NCBI GenBank assembly: GCA_947491225.1
Contig: CANLIE010000005.1
Coordinates: forward strand, 45,649-109,648
DNA from: an uncultured Cellulophaga sp.
GTDB taxonomy: Bacteria; Bacteroidota; Bacteroidia; Flavobacteriales; Flavobacteriaceae
DNA length: 64,000 nucleotides
Direction: 5' to 3'
This document shows, piece after piece, positions 45,856 through 55,786 of this stretch (its first letter is position 1; the number at the start of each line of letters is the position of its first letter). A model generated the notes under the pieces. The model had not been told where the DNA came from, did no database searches, and was given only the letters and a program-made list of their open reading frames with translations. The position numbers were made by a program, and so were the translations under genes.

Positions 45856-46851
45856 TTAAGAGTTGTACGCCCATTTTAAATAAATGGCCCCCCAGGTAAA
45901 TCCACCACCAAAAGCAGCAAATACAAGGTTATCTCCTTTTTTTAGTTTTTTTTCATAATCAGCTAATAATAATGGTAGTGTTGCTGATGTTGTATTACCA
46001 TATTTCTCAATATTAATCATAACCTTAGATGAGTCAACATTCATTCTATTGGCTGTTGCATCTATAATACGTTTGTTTGCTTGATGAGGCACCAACCAGT
46101 TTACATCTTTTTCCTCAAGATTATTACGTTTCATTATTTTAGCTGCAACATCTGCCATATTTGAAACAGCAAATTTGAATACTGTTTTTCCGTCTTGAAA
46201 AACATAATGTTGTTTATTCTTAATTGTTTCTTCAGATGCTGGTAATTGAGAACCTCCTGCATCTATCTTTAAAAAGTTTCTTCCAATACCATCAGATCTT
46301 AGGTACTCGTCTTGAAATCCCAGTCCTTCTTGGTTTGGTTCAAAAAGAGCGGCACCTGCGCCGTCTCCAAATATTATACAAGTGGTCCTGTCTGTATAAT
46401 CTATTATAGAAGACATTTTATCTGCGCCTATTAGTAATATTTTTTTATATCTTCCAGATTCAATATAACTACTAGCAGTAGACATACCGTATAAAAAACT
46501 AGAACATGCAGCCTCAAGGTCATAACCAAAAGCATTGGTAGCTCCTATTTCTGATGCCACATAAGCAGCAGTTGCCGCCACTTGTAAATCTGGTGTTGCA
46601 GTACCCACTATTACAAGGTCTATCTCTTTGGGATCTATCCCTCTTTTCTTAATTAAATCTTCAGCAGCTTTTATTGCCATAAAAGAAGTTCCTTTACCTT
46701 CTTCTTTTAAGATTCTCCTTTCTTTTATACCAGTTCTAGAAGTTATCCACTCATCATTGGTATCTACCATTTTTTCCAATTCCTTATTAGTTAAAACAAA
46801 GTCAGGAACATACTTACCTACTGCAGTTATTGCCGCTGATATTTTACTCAT
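45856..46851 (-). CDS. fabH: beta-ketoacyl-ACP synthase III
   Basis: 331 residues. It starts fatty-acid synthesis by joining acetyl-CoA with malonyl-ACP. The Cys is residue 116 in DLEAACSSFLYGM. The His and Asn are in LVPHQANKRIIDA and EKYGNTTSATLP. It ends GGGFTWGAIYLKW, typical. It is the first gene of the fabH-accB-accC set. Confidence 0.97.
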   Translation of the reverse strand: MSKISAAITAVGKYVPDFVLTNKELEKMVDTNDEWITSRTGIKERRILKEEGKGTSFMAIKAAEDLIKKRGIDPKEIDLVIVGTATPDLQVAATAAYVASEIGATNAFGYDLEAACSSFLYGMSTASSYIESGRYKKILLIGADKMSSIIDYTDRTTCIIFGDGAGAALFEPNQEGLGFQDEYLRSDGIGRNFLKIDAGGSQLPASEETIKNKQHYVFQDGKTVFKFAVSNMADVAAKIMKRNNLEEKDVNWLVPHQANKRIIDATANRMNVDSSKVMINIEKYGNTTSATLPLLLADYEKKLKKGDNLVFAAFGGGFTWGAIYLKWAYNS

Positions 46852-46956
46852 ATTTTAATTTGATTTTGTATCAAAAAGCCTTAAAACGCCGAAAAATAAT
46901 CTTTTTTTAGGACTTTTTTAATAAAAAGTATTGTTTTTGATGAAATTTGGCAAGAA

Positions 46957-46988
46957 ATAAAAAAACTCTCACTTTTTAGGTGAGAGTT
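46957..46988 (-). terminator. intrinsic terminator after rpmF
   Basis: AACTCTCAC (46964-46972) with GTGAGAGTT (46980-46988). On the minus strand seven T follow. It separates rpmF from fabH. Confidence 0.85.
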
Positions 46989-47010
46989 TCAAATATTGTA
47001 TAAAATAAAA

Positions 47011-47208
47011 TTAAGCGACAGCTTCTTCAGTTTTGTCTATTAAAATCTGCCCACGATAGTATAATTTACCTTCGTGCCAATGAGCTCTGTGATACAAATG
47101 CATTTCTCCTGTTGTAGAATCTTTTGCAATTGTTGGAGCAACCGCTTTATAATGCGTTCTTCTCTTGTCTCTTCTGGTTTTTGAAATTTTTCTCTTAGGA
47201 TGTGCCAT
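47011..47208 (-). CDS. rpmF: ribosomal protein L32
   Basis: 65 residues. It opens [20 protein letters not shown], the L32 signature. It has no Cys, so it is the zinc-free form (the CxxC pairs of other L32 are absent). It lies 8 bases after the DUF177 gene, an order widely conserved in bacteria. Confidence 0.97.
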   Translation of the reverse strand: MAHPKRKISKTRRDKRRTHYKAVAPTIAKDSTTGEMHLYHRAHWHEGKLYYRGQILIDKTEEAVA

Positions 47209-47216
47209 TATGAAAC

Positions 47217-47750
47217 TTATTTATCCGTTATTAATTTTTTTAATGCGTCCCATCTGGGATCAATATCTTCTTTATTTTCTTTTTCTTCTTTTGGTTGTAG
47301 CTCCTCTAGTTTTTCTACTGCCTTAGACTTCAAGGTTCCATCCAAAACTCCTGGATGTACCCTCTTTAATGGAACTGCCAATACTAACATTTCATATAAG
47401 TATTGCGAAATATTTACTTGATGCTCCCCATGAGGAATTATCAATATCTCTTCATTCTCATCATTATACTCTTCGCCAAATTTTACTACTAGTTCTAACC
47501 TTGCATTTATTACCTGGTCAAAAGGTTCGCTAGAAATATCACAAAAAACATTTACTGTGCCTTTTGCTTTCATCTCTAACTCTAACATAGTACTCATTTT
47601 ATTTAACTCTACTGTTACGTTAATAGCAGCATTATTAAACTCATTGTACTCAAAAGATTTAAAGAACGTATTATCAATTTTATACTCAAAACTGTGCTTT
47701 CCCTGCTTTAATCCAGAAAAAGGAATGGAAAACCCCTTTAGCTTCATCAT
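47217..47750 (-). CDS. DUF177 (YceD) family protein
   Basis: 177 residues. DUF177 proteins precede rpmF in most bacteria and are linked to 23S rRNA levels in plants and E. coli. Visible motifs: [50 protein letters not shown], here quoted as separate short parts of the same region: [13 protein letters not shown] is the usual core. The C-terminus is acidic and ends [13 protein letters not shown], typical of the family. It has its own promoter (47795-47824). Confidence 0.9.
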   Translation of the reverse strand: MMKLKGFSIPFSGLKQGKHSFEYKIDNTFFKSFEYNEFNNAAINVTVELNKMSTMLELEMKAKGTVNVFCDISSEPFDQVINARLELVVKFGEEYNDENEEILIIPHGEHQVNISQYLYEMLVLAVPLKRVHPGVLDGTLKSKAVEKLEELQPKEEKENKEDIDPRWDALKKLITDK

Positions 47751-47794
47751 AACAACACTAAATTTAAAAGTACCAGCCTACTCAAAGGCGGGTG

Positions 47795-47824
47795 CAAAGA
47801 TATTATTATTTTACTAAAAGCCAA
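47795..47824 (-). promoter_or_regulatory. promoter of the DUF177-rpmF operon
   Basis: Minus strand: TTG (47822-47824), 19 bases, TATCTTTG (47795-47802). Full match to the Bacteroidota promoter, about 45 bases before the DUF177 start. Confidence 0.75.
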
Positions 47825-47910
47825 CTATTAATGATAAATATATTATCACTTAATTATTTAACTTCTATTTTGCCATAAAATACAGGCATTTTTTTATTTA
47901 AACAAGACTT

Positions 47911-48969
47911 TTAACTTTGTTCTTTTCTCTTTATCCGCTGTCTTTTAAGTGGGTTTTGAGTAAGTTCTTTATATTCTTCCCTATTTTTATAAATACTTAA
48001 GGCCATAAAAACTGCTTCTTTAAATGAACTATGATCTGCTTCTCCTTTACCTGCTATTTCATACGCTGTTCCATGATCTGGCGAAGTTCTCACTTTACTT
48101 AATCCTGCCGTGTAGTTTACTCCTTTACCAAAAGACAATGTTTTAAAGGGTATTAATCCTTGATCATGGTAGGCGGCAAGTACTGCATCAAAATTAGAAT
48201 GAGCATCTGAGCCAAAAAAACTGTCTGCAGAATATGGACCAAATACCAACTTACCGTTATTCATTAATTCTGTAATAGTAGGTTTTAACACGTCATCATC
48301 TTCCTTACCTATTACACCATTGTCTCCACTATGTGGGTTAATGCCCAATAATGCAATTTTCGGCTTTTGTACTGCAAAATCTTCTTTTAAGGACTTCTCT
48401 ATTGTTGCCACTTTTTCCTTAATTAGCTCAGGTGTAATTGCAGTTGCTACATCTTTTACAGCAATATGGTCTGTTAATAAACCTACTTTTAATGTATTTG
48501 TAACCATAAACATTAAGCTATTACCTTCTAGTTCCTTAGCTAAGTAATCTGTATGTCCAGAAAAATTAAACTCCTTAGACTGTATATTATTCTTATTTAT
48601 TGGTGCTGTGACCAAAACGTCTATTTTATTTTCCTTTAATGCTTTAGTTGCTGCCTGCAAAGACTTTAGAGCAAAAGTGCCGCTTTCCTTTGTGGCTTTC
48701 CCAAATTCGGTTTTTGGAACTTCTCTCCAAATATTTACAACATTAATTTTACCATCCACAGCCTTTGTAGCATCTTGAACACCGTAGTAGTTAATGTTTA
48801 TTTTTAATTCGTTTTTCTGATGAGAAATGGTTTTGTTTGATGCAAAAATAACTGGAGTACAAAAATCTAGCATTCGGTTATCCTCAAAAGTCTTTAATAC
48901 AACCTCACAGCCAATTCCGTTTAAATCTCCAATAGAAATTCCTACTTTAATTTTTTTCTCTTCATGCAT
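47911..48969 (-). CDS. pdxA: 4-hydroxythreonine-4-phosphate dehydrogenase
   Basis: 352 residues. It acts in the long pathway of pyridoxal phosphate synthesis. The metal-binding His residues are in NFSGHTDYLAKELEG, LTDHIAVKDV and AAYHDQGLIPFKTL. The C-terminal part has TSPDHGTAYEIAGKGEADHSSF. It opens KVGISIGDLNGIGCEVV. It is divergent from ribE. A TAGTTTTG -7 box on the minus strand (49002-49009) may be its promoter. Confidence 0.95.
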   Translation of the reverse strand: MHEEKKIKVGISIGDLNGIGCEVVLKTFEDNRMLDFCTPVIFASNKTISHQKNELKININYYGVQDATKAVDGKINVVNIWREVPKTEFGKATKESGTFALKSLQAATKALKENKIDVLVTAPINKNNIQSKEFNFSGHTDYLAKELEGNSLMFMVTNTLKVGLLTDHIAVKDVATAITPELIKEKVATIEKSLKEDFAVQKPKIALLGINPHSGDNGVIGKEDDDVLKPTITELMNNGKLVFGPYSADSFFGSDAHSNFDAVLAAYHDQGLIPFKTLSFGKGVNYTAGLSKVRTSPDHGTAYEIAGKGEADHSSFKEAVFMALSIYKNREEYKELTQNPLKRQRIKRKEQS

Positions 48970-49024
48970 AATTCAACTGTATAATGTCTAAATTTACATC
49001 GCAAAACTACTTAATAAAAATGAT

Positions 49025-49615
49025 ATGTTTACTGGGATTATAGAAACTTTAGGGAAAGTAACTAAGTTACATAATGAAGATACTAATTTACATATCACAG
49101 TTACATCTTCTATTACTCCAGAACTAAAGATAGACCAAAGTGTTGCCCATAATGGAGTTTGTTTAACTGTAATTGCCATAAATGGTGATTCTTATACAGT
49201 AACTGCCATTGATGAAACCTTGCAAAAGACCAATTTGGGCTTCTTAAAAGAAGGAGTCTCTATAAATCTAGAAAGAGCAATGGTCTTAGGAGCTAGGTTA
49301 GATGGTCATATAGTACAAGGACACGTAGACCAAACGGCTATCTGCAATAGTATTGAAGAAAGGGATGGTAGTTTTATTTTTAGTTTTGAATATGATGCCT
49401 CCTACAATAATGTAACCATAGAAAAAGGCTCTATTACAATTGATGGTACAAGCCTAACAGTAATAAATTCTGATAAAAACACATTTAGCGTTGCCATTAT
49501 TCCATACACCTATGAAAATACGGTTTTTAACACCTATAAAACAGGTACCATTGTAAATTTAGAATTTGATGTTATTGGAAAATATGTTAGCAAGCTAATG
49601 GCTATTAGAAACTAA
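49025..49615 (+). CDS. ribE: riboflavin synthase, alpha chain
   Basis: 196 residues. It converts two lumazine molecules into riboflavin. It has the two tandem lumazine-binding repeats: MFTGIIETLGKV with VAHNGVCLTV, and LDGHIVQGHVDQTA with TIDGTSLTV. The start MFTGII is the family start. No FMN riboswitch is visible in the 55-base gap to pdxA. Confidence 0.95.
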   Translation: MFTGIIETLGKVTKLHNEDTNLHITVTSSITPELKIDQSVAHNGVCLTVIAINGDSYTVTAIDETLQKTNLGFLKEGVSINLERAMVLGARLDGHIVQGHVDQTAICNSIEERDGSFIFSFEYDASYNNVTIEKGSITIDGTSLTVINSDKNTFSVAIIPYTYENTVFNTYKTGTIVNLEFDVIGKYVSKLMAIRN

Positions 49616-50268
49616 GGTATGCAAGGTACAATTCCCATTTCTAACATATCTTTGTCAAGTACTGAGTACATATAGTATTATGATTTAATATTTTATGCTT
49701 TGCAGCATAAATACTTGCAACCCTTTTATAATTCTCGAAAAAGTTTAAACCGCTTTATTATATACAAGCCAATTATCAAAACTTTGTAAATTGCAAATTC
49801 ATTTGTTGGGTTATACATTAACACTACTATATCTGGATTACTATGAACTAAATCATTTAAGCTAACTAAATATATTTACAAAAAATTCTAAAACAAAAAG
49901 CTTTGTGTGTTAAGAACAACCTTATATGTAAGTAAGAACGTCCAATCATTATCACGTAAAAGTAATTTCATCAAATGTTTTTATGTATCTTTATTACATA
50001 AGAAGTGGTTTAACCTTTTTTGGTTCTAGCGAAAAATAGCTATTTTTTGATTAATTGACGTGTTTTTTTCGCTTTATAACAAAATTTACGAAGAAATAAA
50101 AAAGTAGAAATTGAGTGAAGAAAAAGCATTTTTATAGTGAATTGAAAAATAACGAAAAACCACATCAAAAAAAAATATGGCGTATATATACTTATCATCT
50201 GTTAATTTTATTATGATAAGTTACTAATCTTATATTAAAAAATAATAAAACAGCTTCTAATTAAAAAT
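49616..50268. other. 653-base gap without a recognisable gene
   Basis: No open frame with protein-like character on either strand. Very AT-rich. A short hairpin TTTATGCTTTGCAGCATAAA lies near 49695. The only possible -7 match, TATCTTTG near 49650, has no clear downstream gene. Confidence 0.5.
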
Positions 50269-52194
50269 ATGTTATCTAAAACCAATAATTCTAATAAAAT
50301 GAATAGACATACTATTTTAACTTACTTTGTATTTACTTATCTCTTAATTAACAGTTTTAACCTTAGAGCACAAGATATTGATATCCTTGATAAATTAGCT
50401 GAAATTGCTATTATTGATCAAAAAATAATGATGCCAATGCGAGATGGTATTCGGTTAGCAACTGATATTTATCGCCCCAAAACTAATAAGAAAGTACCTA
50501 TTATTTTTTCTAGGACTCCATATAATTTTAATTTATGGAGAGATGGAAAACAACAAACAGGAACTGTAAAACGTGCTTATGAAGCAGTAAAAAGAGGTTA
50601 TGCTTATGTTGTTCAAAATGAAAGAGGGCGCTATTTTTCGGAGGGAGAGTGGGATATTCTAGGAACCCCTTTAACAGATGGTTACGATGCTTTTAGTTGG
50701 ATGAAGGATCAATCATGGTCTAATGGAAAAATTGGTCTTTATGGCTGCTCATCTACAGCAGAATGGCAAATGGCTGTTTCGGCACTAGACCACCCGTCTT
50801 TGGCTGCAATGGTACCACAAGGTTTTGGCGCAGGTGTAGGTAGAGTAGGTGAATTTATGGAACAAGGCAACTGGTATAGAGGAGGCGTAGAACAAATGTT
50901 ATTTTTCTCTTGGTTATATTCCGTAGAACAAGATAAATTTAAACCAAGAATTCCAAAAGGTGCTACACAAGAAGATTTAATTCGTATTTCTAGGTTTTAT
51001 GATCTAGCTCCAGAAAATCCAAAAGTAGATATGGCAAAAGCAATGGAGCATTTACCAATTCAAGATATTTTAAAAAACATTAATGGTAAGTATGAAATAT
51101 TTGACAAAATGATTCGTCGTACACCTAACCACGCAGATTGGTTTAAGGGCGGGCTATATCATGATAATATGGAAATTAAGACTCCTAGTTTTTGGTTTAC
51201 TTCTTGGTATGATGTTTCTGTAGGTCCAAATATTGCTTTGTTTAACCACGTCAGAAACAATGCAAAAAATGCAAATGTAAGAGATAACCAATATTTAGTT
51301 ATTGCTCCTTTTTTACATTGTGGTTATGGTCGTGATGGTAAAGAAAATACAATTGTTGGTGAACGTAATATTGGGAATGCTACTTTTAATAATGACGAAC
51401 AAGTTTTTGCTTGGTTTGATTTATGGTTGAAAGGAGAGAAAAATGATTTTAAAGAAAAAACACCTCGTGTACAATACTATACTATGGGCAGTAACAAGTG
51501 GCAAGCTTCTGAGGTATGGCCTCCAAAAAATGCTGTAATGACTTCTTTTTATCTTAATAGTAATGGAAAAGCTAATAGTCTTTATGGTGATGGTGTGCTA
51601 ACTCAAAATAAATTAGGAGATGAAGACTATGCAGATGCATTTACATATGACCCTATGAACCCTGTAAGGTCTTATGGCGGTAACGTGTGTTGTACAGGTG
51701 GAGCTATTGAGGGAGGAGCTTTTAACCAGCAACAAATGGAAAAAGATCAAAGTATATTAGTATATACAACTGACGTTTTAAAAGAAGGTGTAGAGGTATC
51801 TGGTTTTATTGAATCTACCCTTTATGTTTCTTCAGATGCAAAAGATACCGACTTTACTATTAAATTGATTGATGTTTACCCTGACGGAAAAGCTTATAAT
51901 TTAGATGAAACTATCCAGAGAGTACGTTACCGAGAAGGTTACGATAAAGAGGTTTTTATGAAAAAAGGGGAGGTTTATAAAGTAGATTTAACACCAATGT
52001 CTACCAGTAATTATTTCAAAAAAGGACATAGAATTCGCATTGAAATTTCTAGCAGTAATTTTCCGCGTTTCGCAAGAAATCTGAATACAGGCGGTAAAAA
52101 TTATGATGAAAAAGTGGGTGTGGTAGCACATAATAAAGTACATCACTCTAAAAAATATCCTTCTCAAATACGATTACCAATCATTTCTAATTAA
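50269..52194 (+). CDS. CocE/NonD-type hydrolase (S15 family), exported
   Basis: 641 residues, or 631 from the second Met ([20 protein letters not shown]), which makes the better signal peptide. The alpha/beta hydrolase domain opens [17 protein letters not shown]. The nucleophile region is [16 protein letters not shown], where Ser replaces the usual Tyr after the nucleophile; [10 protein letters not shown] and [12 protein letters not shown] are also seen. The C-terminal beta-sandwich ends [15 protein letters not shown]. Members cleave acyl esters, beta-lactam acyl groups or X-Pro peptides; the substrate is unknown. It stands alone after a long gap. Confidence 0.85.
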   Translation: MLSKTNNSNKMNRHTILTYFVFTYLLINSFNLRAQDIDILDKLAEIAIIDQKIMMPMRDGIRLATDIYRPKTNKKVPIIFSRTPYNFNLWRDGKQQTGTVKRAYEAVKRGYAYVVQNERGRYFSEGEWDILGTPLTDGYDAFSWMKDQSWSNGKIGLYGCSSTAEWQMAVSALDHPSLAAMVPQGFGAGVGRVGEFMEQGNWYRGGVEQMLFFSWLYSVEQDKFKPRIPKGATQEDLIRISRFYDLAPENPKVDMAKAMEHLPIQDILKNINGKYEIFDKMIRRTPNHADWFKGGLYHDNMEIKTPSFWFTSWYDVSVGPNIALFNHVRNNAKNANVRDNQYLVIAPFLHCGYGRDGKENTIVGERNIGNATFNNDEQVFAWFDLWLKGEKNDFKEKTPRVQYYTMGSNKWQASEVWPPKNAVMTSFYLNSNGKANSLYGDGVLTQNKLGDEDYADAFTYDPMNPVRSYGGNVCCTGGAIEGGAFNQQQMEKDQSILVYTTDVLKEGVEVSGFIESTLYVSSDAKDTDFTIKLIDVYPDGKAYNLDETIQRVRYREGYDKEVFMKKGEVYKVDLTPMSTSNYFKKGHRIRIEISSSNFPRFARNLNTGGKNYDEKVGVVAHNKVHHSKKYPSQIRLPIISN

Positions 52195-52280
52195 AATAAA
52201 TTTATAATAAAAATGATGCTGTAATCTGAATAAAAAATCAATTAGCGTAAGTTTTCTTACATAGAACTTGAATACGAATA

Positions 52281-52715
52281 ATGTCAACTTTAAAATCGAA
52301 AAAAATCAGCGAAAAATTAAACCTATTAAAAATCATTCATATAGTAATATGTGCAGGAATTATTCTAGTTTACATATTCATTGGAGATTTACATACGTTA
52401 GCGCTCCTAAAAATTCCAAAAGTTGATTCTGAATCTCTAATTTTCTTACTTATCCCATTATTATCCATTTTTTTAAGCAACTTTCTTTATAAAGAACACC
52501 TTAAAAAGGTTGATAAAAGGTTAAGTTTAGAAGAAAAAATACCTCAGTATCAAACAGCATCAATTATACGTTGGGCTATTATAGAAGGTGGTATATTTAT
52601 TATTCTCTTCTTAAAAAAGGAATTTATTTTACTTGGGATATTCTTGATTATCTATTTAATATTTTTAAAACCATCCGTAGAACGAATGAGGAAAGATTTT
52701 GATATTGCGAACTAA
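52281..52715 (+). CDS. small integral membrane protein of unknown function
   Basis: 144 residues with four hydrophobic segments: IIHIVICAGIILVYIFIG, SLIFLLIPLLSIFLSNF, WAIIEGGIFIILFL and FILLGIFLIIYLIFL. A charged cytoplasmic segment (KEHLKKVDKRLSLEEK) lies between the second and third. No motif is recognised. Upstream is the CocE-type gene, 86 bases away; any link is unproven. Confidence 0.6.
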   Translation: MSTLKSKKISEKLNLLKIIHIVICAGIILVYIFIGDLHTLALLKIPKVDSESLIFLLIPLLSIFLSNFLYKEHLKKVDKRLSLEEKIPQYQTASIIRWAIIEGGIFIILFLKKEFILLGIFLIIYLIFLKPSVERMRKDFDIAN

Positions 52716-52800
52716 AAAAATTCTTAGATTCAATTAAGCAGTATATTTTATTAACTCATAAACCCATTGAGTATTTTGATCAAAATCTATCAATTCTAGT

Positions 52801-52857
52801 AAAATTTGTATCGAGAATAAAAAAAATACTCTCAAATTAGTTCTCGATACAATTTTT
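52801..52857. terminator. inverted repeat between two convergent genes
   Basis: TTGTATCGAGAA (52806-52817) and TTCTCGATACAA (52841-52852), extended by A-run and T-run outside. A T-run follows on the plus strand. It could stop transcripts from both sides. Nothing else is seen in the 322-base gap 52716-53037. Confidence 0.6.
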
Positions 52858-53037
52858 CGTACCTCAAAATTACTCCAACCAACTTTAGGGTACTATTTGA
52901 AATCTGTAGGTAATAGCAATTACACTTTTATAAAAATATTTTTTCTATAAAGCACATAAGTAAGTAGTATATAAAAACCTGAGTTCAGTCTAAGAATTTG
53001 ATTAAAAAAAGCTGTCATATTGAGTTATCTTTCATCT

Positions 53038-54849
53038 TTATAGGATATTCTTTTTTATTTTATTCCAAGCCTTAGCCAATAGCAAGCCAGATACTATTGC
53101 TATAACTGTTAGAATAATAGCCCTAGTAGTTTCTCCATATATCCAAGATCCTGTTGCAAACATACAAGTGTATATTAATATACACCCTAATACCATTGCT
53201 CCAATACCAGAAGGCACACTCCACTTTTCATTAGGATCATCAATTTTTATATTATCAGCTTTTGCATCATTTACAACCTTGGACCAACCTGGCCCTCCTG
53301 GCTGTATTTTTTTGTAAAAACTATTCAATACCTCCTTAGATTCTGGTTTAGTCATAAACGTAGTAACTACCCATATTATGGTTGTTACCAACATTACAAA
53401 AGGAATTTCAAACCATTCTGGAAAAATACCTGTTTTTGCGGCAAAAAGGTAGTCTCCAAACGGAGTTACTTTTAATGCAATTGACAATACTCCAGAAGCA
53501 AACATTGCTGATATTTCTGTCCAAGCATTAAGGCGCCACCAAAACCAACGTAAAATAAATATTAGTCCCGTACCTGACCCAAATAACAACATCATTTCAA
53601 AAACTTCCATTGCATTTTGCATTAACAATGCTAGACACGCACTTAATACCATTAAAATAATCGTTGAAATTCTACCCACAGCAACCAATCTTTTTTCCGT
53701 GGCATTAGGGTTAATTTGCTGCTTATAAAAATCGAATACTAAATAAGATGATCCCCAATTTAATTGTGTGGATATTGTACTCATATAAGCTGCTATTAAC
53801 GAAGCTAATACCAAGCCTAACAATCCACTAGGTAATTTAGTAAGCATAGCTGAATATGCCAAATCATGGCCTAATTTATCTGCAGGTACATTAGGAAATG
53901 CTTCAGCTATACTAGCTATATCTGGATAAACCACCAAAGAAGCTAATGCAACCAAAATCCAAGGCCAAGGGCGTAAAGCATAATGCATAATGTTAAAGAA
54001 AAAAGTTGCTCCAATTGCATGATTTTCATCTTTTGCGGCTAGCATACGCTGCGCTATATAACCCCCACCACCTGGCTCGGCACCAGGATACCAAGAACTC
54101 CACCATTGTACGGCTAAAGGAATCACCAATAATGTTATTATAGCATTTGTGTTATTAAAATCTGGCAAAATAGATAATTTGTCTGTAACATTCTTATGGA
54201 CTATTAATTTAGTAACACCGCCAACTTCTGGAATATTTACTAAGAAATATGCAGCACCTATAGCACCACCCATTGCAACAAAAAACAATAGAAAATCTGT
54301 ATAAACTACACCTTTAAAACCGCCTAACGCACTAAAAGTAACAGTAATTAAGCCTGCACCAACAACCGTTTGCCAAGGCTCTAAGCCTAACATAATACCC
54401 CCAATTTTTATGGCTGCCAATGTTACGGCAGACATTGTAATAACATTGAATATAACACCTAAATAAACAGCCCTGAATTTTCTTAAAAAACGGGCTGGTT
54501 TACCACCATATCGTAATTCATAAAATTCCAAATCGGTATTTACATTAGATTTACGCCACAATTTTGCATATATAAAAACAGTTAACATCCCTGTTATTAG
54601 AAAACACCACCATACCCAGTTACCAGAAACCCCGTCTGTTCTAACTATATCTGTTACTAAGTTTGGTGTGTCTGTAGAAAAGGTTGTTGCAACCATAGAA
54701 AGACCCAATAACCACCACGGCATTGTTCTACCTGATAAAAAATATTCTGATGAATTTTTACCTGATTTTTTTGATACAATGATCCCTATAGCTAATACAA
54801 TTGTAAAAAAACCAATAATAAGGCTATAATCTAGTGTACTTAATTCCAT
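53038..54849 (-). CDS. sodium:solute symporter (SSS family)
   Basis: 603 residues with about 14-15 membrane segments. It opens LDYSLIIGFFTIVLAIGIIVSKKSGKNSSEYFLSGRTMPWWLLGLSMVATTFSTDTP; the SGRTMPWWLLG part is characteristic of SSS transporters. Sodium-site features such as ALGGFKGVVYTD are present. The substrate is unknown (sugar, amino acid or similar). A TATCTTTA -7-like box lies upstream. It stands alone on the minus strand. Confidence 0.9.
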   Translation of the reverse strand: MELSTLDYSLIIGFFTIVLAIGIIVSKKSGKNSSEYFLSGRTMPWWLLGLSMVATTFSTDTPNLVTDIVRTDGVSGNWVWWCFLITGMLTVFIYAKLWRKSNVNTDLEFYELRYGGKPARFLRKFRAVYLGVIFNVITMSAVTLAAIKIGGIMLGLEPWQTVVGAGLITVTFSALGGFKGVVYTDFLLFFVAMGGAIGAAYFLVNIPEVGGVTKLIVHKNVTDKLSILPDFNNTNAIITLLVIPLAVQWWSSWYPGAEPGGGGYIAQRMLAAKDENHAIGATFFFNIMHYALRPWPWILVALASLVVYPDIASIAEAFPNVPADKLGHDLAYSAMLTKLPSGLLGLVLASLIAAYMSTISTQLNWGSSYLVFDFYKQQINPNATEKRLVAVGRISTIILMVLSACLALLMQNAMEVFEMMLLFGSGTGLIFILRWFWWRLNAWTEISAMFASGVLSIALKVTPFGDYLFAAKTGIFPEWFEIPFVMLVTTIIWVVTTFMTKPESKEVLNSFYKKIQPGGPGWSKVVNDAKADNIKIDDPNEKWSVPSGIGAMVLGCILIYTCMFATGSWIYGETTRAIILTVIAIVSGLLLAKAWNKIKKNIL

Positions 54850-54967
54850 TATTTAGAAATTGATTAATTAGTAAAGATATTATTTTTTGGAATACATTTG
54901 TTTTTTTCTCTAAACATCGTTAATGACTCCCTCAATAGCATTAGAAGTTTAAACAACTGTATGGATT

Positions 54968-55651
54968 ATGGCTTTTACGGCTGCTTTTGTTATGGGTATT
55001 TCTAAAGCGGGCATCAAAGGAATTACAATTATTGTAGTTGCCCTTATGGCACTGGCGTTCGGGTCAAAAAAATCTACTGGATTAATACTCACAATGCTTG
55101 TTGTTGGTGATATTTTTGCCATTATATATTATGATAAACAAGCGAAAAGGAAGTAATTTTGTTAAATTTCTTCCTTGGACGCTTTTTGGACGAATCATAG
55201 GTGCTTTAATTGGCAAAGATTTACCTGAAAAAACATCTAAGTATTGTATGGCAGCAATGATATATTGTTTACAGTATTAATTACTTGGTGGGATCAAAAA
55301 AATTTAAGAATGTACCTACACATTGGGTATTTGCAAGTTCCTTTGGATTATTATCAGGTATTACCACAATGATTGGAAACTTAGCAGGTGCTTTTTCTAA
55401 TATTTACTTCTTGCCAATGCGTCTTCCTAAAAACCAATGCATTGGTAGTGATGCATAGTTGTTTTTCACTAATAAATGAGAGCTTTCTTTTTCACTTTTT
55501 TATATGGGACACGGTAACTGTACACTCCTTAATTTTAAATCTAAAGCTTTTATTTGGAACAAAATTGGTTAATCATATAAAAAAATCAATTTTACAGAAA
55601 ATGATTTTGGTATTAGCTGCTATTGGAGTTTTGCTACTATTGGTTAAGTAA
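54968..55651 (+). pseudogene. decayed TauE/SafE-type sulfite or anion exporter
   Basis: Pieces in three frames rebuild a TauE/SafE protein: AAFVMGISKAGIKGITIIV, then after a stop FVKFLPWTLFGRIIGALIGKDLPE, then VPTHWVFASSFGLLSGITTMIGNLAGAFSNIYFLPMR, then FHFFIWDTVTVHSLILNL and the C-terminal MILVLAAIGVLLLLVK. At least four frameshifts or stops separate them, and the N-terminal start is missing. The gene is dead. It is next to an active symporter gene, but there is no sign of a link. Confidence 0.88.
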
Positions 55652-55676
55652 AAAACCGATGCTTGTACATCGGTTT
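55650..55676 (-). terminator. terminator of the phosphatase operon
   Basis: AAACCGATG (55653-55661) and CATCGGTTT (55668-55676). On the minus strand a run of six T follows. It overlaps the stop of the TauE remnant. Confidence 0.65.
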
Positions 55677-55786
55677 CTAACTAATTTAAACGAGATTAAT
55701 AAATAATCTAAAGACAAATATATTTATTTTACACTTATATAAGGTTAACACAACATAATGTTAGTATTATTTTAGTGTAGTATTTA

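Noticed and set aside
48970..49024. FMN riboswitch before ribE
   Set aside because: The gap is only 55 bases and has no conserved RFN-type words.
49616..50268. A hidden small gene or tRNA in the long gap
   Set aside because: No frame with codon-like character and no cloverleaf could be made out.
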